Below, piece by piece: positions 1 to 4,662 of a stretch of DNA of 6,162 nt. Both the position numbers and the translations under genes were made by a program. The notes under the pieces are model-generated. The model did no database searches and was not told where the DNA came from. It saw only the letters and a program-made list of their open reading frames with translations. Source of the DNA: HGM05232 sp044433325. GTDB taxonomy: Bacteria; Bacteroidota; Bacteroidia; Bacteroidales; Muribaculaceae. Numbering within the stretch: the first letter of the stretch is position 1; every line of letters begins with the position of its first letter. The DNA lies in contig JAWXTT010000130.1 in the NCBI GenBank assembly GCA_044433325.1, positions 1 to 6,162 of the forward strand. The letters are read 5' to 3'.

Positions 1-162
1 AGGCGTATTAACGATGCCGATAATACGGTGTCGAGTAGTTTGAGCCTTAGCGGTAATAATAGAGATACGTTCCCCCACCAATTCATTCATCAGTGTTGAC
101 TTACCCACATTAGGGTTACCCACTATATTTACAAAACCAGCCTTATGTGTTGTTAAATCCAT
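1..162 (-). CDS. era: GTPase Era, N-terminal part (runs off left edge)
   Basis: Era is an essential GTPase that binds the 3' end of 16S rRNA and assists 30S subunit maturation. Reading the minus strand from the ATG at 160-162 gives 54 uninterrupted codons to the window edge. The Walker A/G1 loop GNPNVGKS is at residues 15-22. It is followed by the Era-type switch I region ISIITAKAQTTRHRIIGI (residues 33-50), which separates Era from other TrmE/Era-class GTPases such as Der. The G3-G5 motifs and the C-terminal KH domain lie outside the window. The start fits Era proteins, which begin a few residues before the G1 strand, and it sits about 20 nt below a good promoter. The gene follows fabH in the same direction, but a terminator and its own promoter separate the two, so it is probably a distinct transcription unit. 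Confidence 0.95.
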   Translation of the reverse strand, partial: MDLTTHKAGFVNIVGNPNVGKSTLMNELVGERISIITAKAQTTRHRIIGIVNTP

Positions 163-184
163 TTCTTTCAAATAATTAAGTCTG

Positions 185-216
185 CAAATATACGACAAAA
201 AAATGGGATAACCAAA
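185..216 (-). promoter_or_regulatory. era promoter (Bacteroidota sigma-ABfr type)
   Basis: On the minus strand a TTTG -33 element (216-213) is followed by exactly 20 nt and then TATATTTG (192-185). This matches the Bacteroidota consensus TTTG / TAnnTTTG. The predicted transcription start lies a few bases downstream, near 177-182, giving a 5' leader of only about 15-20 nt before the era ATG. The -33 element lies inside the loop of the terminator for the upstream fabH unit. The assignment rests on motif match and spacing only. Confidence 0.75.
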
Positions 217-233
217 AATACTAGTCATCCCAT
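197..233 (-). terminator. Rho-independent terminator after fabH
   Basis: On the minus strand, ATGGGAT (233-227) pairs perfectly with ATCCCAT (209-203). After one mismatch, two more inner pairs can form (225-224 with 212-211). A run of seven T residues (203-197) follows directly. It lies 43 nt after the fabH stop codon, as expected for an intrinsic terminator of the yceD-rpmF-fabH unit. The stem is short, so termination may be partial. Confidence 0.75.
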
Positions 234-275
234 CCCCTTACGCCCTTATTCAGTTAGCGTTATTCCATTTTTTGA

Positions 276-1262
276 TTATATATCCCAAATTAGGTAAACC
301 GAACCGAAAGTAAACCCAGCACCGAAAGCAGTTAATACAATCTTATCACCCTTTTTGAATTTATCTTTAAACTCATCCATACAAATTGGAATTGAAGCTG
401 CGCTAGTATTACCACGATTAGTTATATTAACCAAAATCTTGCTAGTATCAATACCAACACGTGAGCCAACCGCCTCAATAATTCTTAGGTTAGCCTGATG
501 AGGTATAAACCAATCCACATCCTCCAATGACAAGTTATTACGGCTCAACACAGTGTTAGTAGCCTCAAGCATACCATTAACTGCATTTTTATAAACAGTG
601 CGACCCTCCTGATAAATAAAATGCTCCTGAGCATCAACCGTTTCATGAGTAGTAGGTTTAGCTGAGCCACCTGCTTTCATAAGTAGATAAGGCAAGCCTG
701 TACCATCTATTTTGAAAACACTATCCACAACACCAGTATCCGCGGTAGTCGGTTCCAATAGTACAGCCGCTGCACCATCACCGAATAGTGGACATGTTGC
801 TCTATCAGTATAGTTGGTCATGCTAGACATCATCTCTGCTGCAACCACTAACACCTTTTTATATATACCACTTATAATGTAAGCTGTACCCAGCTGCAAC
901 GCTTCAAGGAAACCTGAACAAGCTGCTTGTATATCATAAGCATTAGCATTTTTCAGTTTACTATTACCTACAATAACAGATGCTGTTGATGGGAAACGAT
1001 AGTCACCTGTTGAGGTAGCACACACCAACATATCTATTTCATCTAGGTTAACACCAGTTTCAGCCATTAGTTTAGCTACTGCTTTAGTACCTAACACTGA
1101 AGCTCCTACTGTCTCCCCCTTTAATATTCTTCTCTCCTTAATGCCAACACGTGTAGTAATCCACTCATCATTAGTATCAACCATTGTTGATAGTTCATCA
1201 TTAGTAAGACGATAATCAGGCAAATATGAAGCAATACCGCTAATTTTTGCTTTAAGCATCAT
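276..1262 (-). CDS. fabH: Beta-ketoacyl-ACP synthase III (FabH)
   Basis: FabH condenses an acyl-CoA primer with malonyl-ACP to give beta-ketoacyl-ACP, the initiating step of cytoplasmic type II fatty-acid synthesis. The 328 residues match the usual family length. The Cys-His-Asn triad is visible: Cys115 in AACSGF, His255 in PHQAN, and Asn285 in GNTSAAS. The His-Asn spacing of 30 equals that of E. coli FabH (244/274). The N-terminal SYLPDYRLTNDEL and DEWITTRVGIKERR blocks and the C-terminal GAGFTFGS loop are also typical. Two consecutive ATG codons open the frame, so the start could be one codon later, and no clear Shine-Dalgarno decides between them. The gene follows rpmF after a 127-bp structured gap and ends before a terminator. 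The substrate (acetyl or branched acyl primer) cannot be read from the sequence. Confidence 0.97.
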   Translation of the reverse strand: MMLKAKISGIASYLPDYRLTNDELSTMVDTNDEWITTRVGIKERRILKGETVGASVLGTKAVAKLMAETGVNLDEIDMLVCATSTGDYRFPSTASVIVGNSKLKNANAYDIQAACSGFLEALQLGTAYIISGIYKKVLVVAAEMMSSMTNYTDRATCPLFGDGAAAVLLEPTTADTGVVDSVFKIDGTGLPYLLMKAGGSAKPTTHETVDAQEHFIYQEGRTVYKNAVNGMLEATNTVLSRNNLSLEDVDWFIPHQANLRIIEAVGSRVGIDTSKILVNITNRGNTSAASIPICMDEFKDKFKKGDKIVLTAFGAGFTFGSVYLIWDI

Positions 1263-1289
1263 AAATATGAATTATTTATAGATATAAAA

Positions 1290-1324
1290 ATATATCCTAA
1301 AAGAAACTAACTTAAAGGATATAT
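1290..1324 (-). promoter_or_regulatory. AT-rich hairpin with short U-tract in the fabH leader
   Basis: In the mRNA sense, ATATATCCT (1324-1316) is complementary to AGGATATAT (1298-1290) across a 17-nt loop. A run of five T residues (1290-1286) follows, ending 23 nt before the fabH ATG. The stem has only two G-C pairs, so it could be a weak terminator or attenuator or simply a product of AT-rich sequence. Its 5' arm overlaps a segment that can instead pair with the loop of the neighbouring hairpin. Confidence 0.35.
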
Positions 1325-1330
1325 ATAACT

Positions 1331-1371
1331 CAAACTCTTTTACGCCCCTTTAACAAGTGCAAAAGAGTTTG
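1331..1371 (-). repeat. Perfect 11-bp inverted repeat between rpmF and fabH
   Basis: CAAACTCTTTT (1371-1361 in mRNA sense) and AAAAGAGTTTG (1341-1331) form a perfect 11-bp stem with a 19-nt loop, starting 18 nt after the rpmF stop. No U-run follows the stem on the minus strand, so it is not a standard intrinsic terminator. It may stabilise or mark the 3' end of rpmF mRNA, or take part in a leader structure for fabH. The repeat is seen directly and the role is inference. Confidence 0.6.
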
Positions 1372-1389
1372 TTAAGTCACTGCTACATA

Positions 1390-1575
1390 TTAGATAGCTT
1401 CGCTCTTCTCAATAGCTACTTTACCGCGGTATTGACCACATTCACCACATACAGTGTGGTATAGGTGCCATGCGCCACAGTTTGGACAAAGTGCCAATGT
1501 AGGAGCTACAGCCTTATCATGAGTTCTTCTCTTAGCTGTTCTAGCTTTTGATTGTTTGTGTTTAGGATGTGCCAT
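1390..1575 (-). CDS. rpmF: 50S ribosomal protein L32
   Basis: This is a structural protein of the large ribosomal subunit. The 61-residue product has the basic L32 N-terminus MAHPKHKQSKARTAKRR, followed by a zinc ribbon with two CxxC pairs: C30/C33 in CPNCG and C43/C46 in CGECG. It is therefore the zinc-binding (C+) form rather than the cysteine-free paralogue that some bacteria use in zinc shortage. The ATG at 1573-1575 gives the normal family N-terminus, and AAGGAAG about 20 nt upstream is too distant to be a standard ribosome binding site. It lies 84 bp after the yceD-like gene with no promoter or terminator seen between them, so co-transcription is likely. This matches the yceD-rpmF pairing in many bacteria. 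Confidence 0.97.
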   Translation of the reverse strand: MAHPKHKQSKARTAKRRTHDKAVAPTLALCPNCGAWHLYHTVCGECGQYRGKVAIEKSEAI

Positions 1576-1659
1576 TTTATTTTAATTTAATTTGTTGTCT
1601 TCCTTATCTATTTATTATCACTATCTAATTTATCAGTTAAGCTAATCTTTATCTGACAA

Positions 1660-2232
1660 TTATTTTTTCAATTTCATTAGAGCCTCCCAACGTGGGTCTA
1701 TCGGTTTAGAAACCTCTTCACTATCTAGCTCACCACCATCTAGTTCGTCACCATCTTCATCCTCTAGTGCATCTATCTCACCTGCGATATGTTCGCTAAG
1801 ATAAGCCCTCATATCCTCGTCACACTCACCATCAATATGATTATGTTTTAGCGGGATAGTCAGTACCACCGAGTCATAAATTAGAGAAACCACATTCAGT
1901 TCCATTTGGTTGTCTGGGATAATAAGTAATTCATCGCTCTCATCCGAGAACTCCTCACCATGCTTTACACACAAGTGATATTCTGTATCAACCACATGCT
2001 CCAAGTCACCTAAGCATCTATCACATGAGATAGTCACCACCCCATTAATTTTAAAACTAAAGTCATAGATACCATTACTATTCTTAACGGTTAGATGAAC
2101 TTTCACCTCACCACCCTGAATATCTTGGCTCTCTATATCTTTAAAAAAATCACCGTCAATAGCATACTCAATCACCTGAGTATCATCTATTAAACCCTTT
2201 AGGGATATATCGTAAGCAGTAAATTTTCCCAA
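1660..2232 (-). CDS. DUF177/YceD family protein, TTG start
   Basis: E. coli YceD in this family is needed for normal 23S rRNA accumulation, and its gene is next to rpmF in many phyla, as here. The 190-residue protein is cytoplasmic with no signal peptide. The family marker CDRCL places Cys70 and Cys73 in the middle. IPLKHNHIDGECDEDM (126-141) carries a further Cys137, and the C-terminus has the typical DPRWEALMKLKK. Residues 152-173 form a strongly acidic low-complexity linker. The start is TTG at 2230-2232. No ATG lies upstream in frame before the stop codon at 2245-2247, and the MGKF-Y-I N-terminus fits Bacteroidota members I know. Only about 15 nt of leader separates the predicted transcription start from this codon. 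It is the first gene of the rpmF-fabH unit. The precise molecular role in Bacteroidota is not established. Confidence 0.9.
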   Translation of the reverse strand: MGKFTAYDISLKGLIDDTQVIEYAIDGDFFKDIESQDIQGGEVKVHLTVKNSNGIYDFSFKINGVVTISCDRCLGDLEHVVDTEYHLCVKHGEEFSDESDELLIIPDNQMELNVVSLIYDSVVLTIPLKHNHIDGECDEDMRAYLSEHIAGEIDALEDEDGDELDGGELDSEEVSKPIDPRWEALMKLKK

Positions 2233-2254
2233 AGTACCCTCTATTTATTTGGCG

Positions 2255-2285
2255 CAAAGGTATAAACAATCCATTTAATAATCAA
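2255..2285 (-). promoter_or_regulatory. Promoter of the yceD-rpmF-fabH unit
   Basis: On the minus strand TTG (2285-2283) is followed by 20 nt and TACCTTTG (2262-2255), an exact TAnnTTTG -7 element. The predicted transcription start is near 2247-2250, 15-18 nt before the TTG start codon. Two A/T tracts further upstream (2298-2303 and 2308-2315, centres 11 bp apart) could act like an UP element. The gap between the kinase stop and this gene (163 bp) otherwise holds no gene that I can see. Confidence 0.75.
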
Positions 2286-2395
2286 CCATTTCACCCCAAA
2301 AAATATCAAAAAAAACTAAAACACCACTTTTGAAGGTTAATGTGTGAAGATATAAAAGCGTAAAAGAAAATAGCTCATCGCTCACTACTCATCTT

Positions 2396-3589
2396 TCAAA
2401 AGCCTTTTAAGGAAATGCGGATGGTTGTTCCTTTTTCTAGCTCTGATTCTTTGACGTAGATTGTGCCTGTATGGTACTCTTCGACTATTCTTTTGACTAG
2501 GGTTAAGCCTAAGCCCCATCCTCGTGCTTTGGTGGTGTAACCTGGGTTGAAGATGTTTTTGAAGTTCTTCTTAGCTATCCCTTTACCTGTGTCGCGTACA
2601 TCTATATAGATATTAGATTTCTCGGAAGTTAGTGTAATTGCTAAATCCCCTACCCCTTGCATTGCATCAACGGCATTCTTCATAAGGTTCTCGATAACCC
2701 ATTCAAATAGAGGACGACATACCATAACGTTAGCACCATCGGTCATATCCACTAGAGTGACTTGAACGCGCTTAGAGATGCGTGTTTGCATATAATCAAC
2801 ACTGGTGGCTACCACATTGCCAATAGAGAGAGATTGACGTTCAGGAGCTGAACCTATCTTGGAGAAACGTTCAGCGATTACGGATAGTCGGTTAACATCC
2901 TTACCCATATCTTCTACCATAGATTTATCAACACCATTAAGCTCTAACAACTGTACCCACGCCATTAGTGAGGAGATGGGTGTGCCTAATTGATGGGCTG
3001 TTTCTTTAGAAAGTCCTACCCAAACCTTGTTTTGCTCTGCCTTTTTAGAACTAGTTAATGCGAAATAAACCACCAATATAAAGGCTAGCATAACTATTAA
3101 CTGAACATAGGGATAGTAGGATAGGCGTTTAAGCAATATCGAATCTTCATAGTATAGATATTGGTTAACCCTAGGTGCTATATTTATTAATATCTTATTG
3201 GGGGTCTGTTGAAGTTTCTCTAATTTAGATTTTAGGAATTTTTCGTTAGCTGCGGATAGGTTGTCTGCATCTATAACATCCACCTTGTCGGGAAGACTAA
3301 AGTTACGTTGTAATAATATCTTGTCATGCCTATCAACTAATAGGACTGGGATATTACTATTGGTTTCTAATATAGAGAGTAGAAAGTCAATGTTTTTCCC
3401 ATCGTCATCTTTACCGATATTGGCTATCTGTTTGGTAGCAGCAGCCCAAATCTCCATCCTATCGCGCTCTTGAGCTGATAAATCTTTGACCAAATTGCTA
3501 GATATATATAGGAATAGTAATACCAATATTAGTGATACTCCTATAAATAGTATCATCCATAAGCGACGCTTGTCATATATATTATTCAT
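2396..3589 (-). CDS. Two-transmembrane sensor histidine kinase, no adjacent regulator
   Basis: This is a membrane sensor kinase that should autophosphorylate on His199 and pass phosphate to a response regulator not found in this window. The order is: transmembrane helix 1 (about 11-31), extracytoplasmic sensor region (about 32-158) without a domain I recognise, transmembrane helix 2 (about 161-178), then directly the dimerisation/H-box KETAHQLGTPISSL (196-208). There is no room for a HAMP domain. The ATPase domain has the N-box ENLMKNAVDA (300-309), G1 DTGKGIA (333-339), F-box region IFNPGYTT (346-353) and G2 RGWGLGL (356-362). All catalytic motifs look intact, so the enzyme should be active. 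The AHQLGTP form of the H-box is common in Bacteroidota kinases. Length is 397 residues. No convincing promoter was found upstream in the divergent gap. The signal sensed is unknown. Confidence 0.92.
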   Translation of the reverse strand: MNNIYDKRRLWMILFIGVSLILVLLFLYISSNLVKDLSAQERDRMEIWAAATKQIANIGKDDDGKNIDFLLSILETNSNIPVLLVDRHDKILLQRNFSLPDKVDVIDADNLSAANEKFLKSKLEKLQQTPNKILINIAPRVNQYLYYEDSILLKRLSYYPYVQLIVMLAFILVVYFALTSSKKAEQNKVWVGLSKETAHQLGTPISSLMAWVQLLELNGVDKSMVEDMGKDVNRLSVIAERFSKIGSAPERQSLSIGNVVATSVDYMQTRISKRVQVTLVDMTDGANVMVCRPLFEWVIENLMKNAVDAMQGVGDLAITLTSEKSNIYIDVRDTGKGIAKKNFKNIFNPGYTTKARGWGLGLTLVKRIVEEYHTGTIYVKESELEKGTTIRISLKGF

Positions 3590-3659
3590 AATGGGTAACT
3601 GTTTTCGTTTGTGATATTAACGTTATTTCCTCTATATTATTGTCTTATGTTGTTTGTCA

Positions 3660-3691
3660 TTTGCTCTAGCCAAAAAAACTTCGTACCTTTG
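3660..3691 (+). promoter_or_regulatory. Promoter of the serine acetyltransferase unit
   Basis: TTTG (3660-3663), 20 nt, then TACCTTTG (3684-3691) is a full match to the Bacteroidota housekeeping promoter. The predicted transcription start is near 3696-3699, giving a leader of about 25 nt before the ATG at 3723. It sits in the 133-bp divergent gap shared with the histidine kinase gene. I see no cysteine-responsive leader or riboswitch in a leader this short. Confidence 0.8.
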
Positions 3692-3722
3692 TACTCTTAT
3701 AATATAGGGGACTTCATAAAAT

Positions 3723-4640
3723 ATGAGCAGCAAGATTTACAATGAATCAGAAAGACTAGCAGCAGTAGTCAATAACCTATCAGCAAGTGATGGGGATGGT
3801 AAGATGTGCCATTTAAGACTTAGCGGTGAACCGCTTCCATCGCAATCTAAAATTATTGAGATTGTGGAGCTATGTCGTTCGTTACTATTCCCTGGTTTCT
3901 TCGGCAATAGTAATGTTACTAAATTTAATCTAAAACATAATATAGGAATACAGTGTGAACGCCTAAAGATATTGTTGACTAATCAGATATCAGCAGGAGT
4001 TATTTTGCATAGTAACTGTGACGCTTCAACGTGTATAGATGAAATTAAGGGGAGAGCGGAAACAATAGCAATAGAGTTTATTGAAACATTGCCTCAACTT
4101 CGCGAGATATTATATACTGATACCGAAGCTACATTTAATGGTGACCCTGCAGCTACATCCTTTGAGGAGGTGATTTATTGCTACCCTGCAATTCGTGCAA
4201 TATGTAATTATCGTATTGCTCACTCGCTACTGAAATTAGGTGTACCTATTATTCCGCGTATCATTAGTGAATTAGCACACTCGGAAACAGGTATAGATAT
4301 TCACCCTGGTGCCACTATCGGTAGATATTTCTCTATTGACCATGGTACAGGTGTGGTGATTGGTGCTACATCTATCATAGGTGAGAATGTGAAGATTTAT
4401 CAAGGGGTTACGCTGGGTGCTAAGAGTTTCGTTACAGACGAGAATAATAACCCGATAAATATCCCTCGACACCCTATGATTGGTGACAATGTGGTGATAT
4501 ACTCTAATGCTTCTATCTTGGGTAGAATTAACATTGGAGCTAACTCGGTAGTTGGTGGTAATGTGTGGGTGACAGAAGATCTCGCTGAGGGGAGCACTCT
4601 ACTACAAGCAAAAGCAAACAATATAATTAAGAGCAAATAA
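3723..4640 (+). CDS. Serine O-acetyltransferase (EpsC type)
   Basis: The enzyme transfers acetyl from acetyl-CoA to L-serine, giving O-acetylserine, the first committed step of cysteine synthesis in the cytoplasm. The 305 residues comprise a long helical N-terminal domain (about 1-185, including LLFPGFFG at 54-61) and a C-terminal left-handed beta-helix of hexapeptide repeats (about 190-285). Catalytic residues align with E. coli CysE: Asp192 in DIHPGA and His207 in DHGTG (spacing 15, as for 143/158), then His250 in PRHPMIGD. The loop between TLGAKSF and RHP is about eight residues longer than in E. coli CysE, which is typical of EpsC-type enzymes. O-acetylserine sulfhydrylase (cysK) is not next to it here. 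A strong promoter lies directly upstream, and a methyltransferase gene follows after 22 bp. The cysE/epsC naming is by family only. Confidence 0.93.
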   Translation: MSSKIYNESERLAAVVNNLSASDGDGKMCHLRLSGEPLPSQSKIIEIVELCRSLLFPGFFGNSNVTKFNLKHNIGIQCERLKILLTNQISAGVILHSNCDASTCIDEIKGRAETIAIEFIETLPQLREILYTDTEATFNGDPAATSFEEVIYCYPAIRAICNYRIAHSLLKLGVPIIPRIISELAHSETGIDIHPGATIGRYFSIDHGTGVVIGATSIIGENVKIYQGVTLGAKSFVTDENNNPINIPRHPMIGDNVVIYSNASILGRINIGANSVVGGNVWVTEDLAEGSTLLQAKANNIIKSK

Positions 4641-4662
4641 CATAATAAGAAAAATAGAAAGA

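Noticed and set aside
2307..2332. Possible terminator for the histidine kinase (AAAA/TTTT stem before a T-run on the minus strand)
   Set aside because: The stem is only four A-T pairs plus a wobble, too weak for an intrinsic terminator. The T-run is better explained as promoter-upstream A/T sequence.
2373..2393. Short repeats of CTCATC/CTCACTA just after the kinase stop codon
   Set aside because: There are only two exact six-base copies in about 20 bp. This is too short to call a repeat element without seeing the rest of the genome.
3261..3473. Plus-strand reading of 70 codons inside the histidine kinase gene
   Set aside because: It is antisense to a well-supported kinase frame, has no recognisable motif and no promoter ahead of it.
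3590..3659. Minus-strand promoter for the histidine kinase
   Set aside because: No TAnnTTTG box at a suitable distance from a TTG was found. The kinase may use a weaker or different promoter, but I cannot point to one.
4272..4636. Two overlapping minus-strand readings (4272-4472 and 4400-4636) inside the serine acetyltransferase
   Set aside because: Both lie opposite the hexapeptide-repeat region with its catalytic residues. They show no family features and arise from the repetitive composition of that region.
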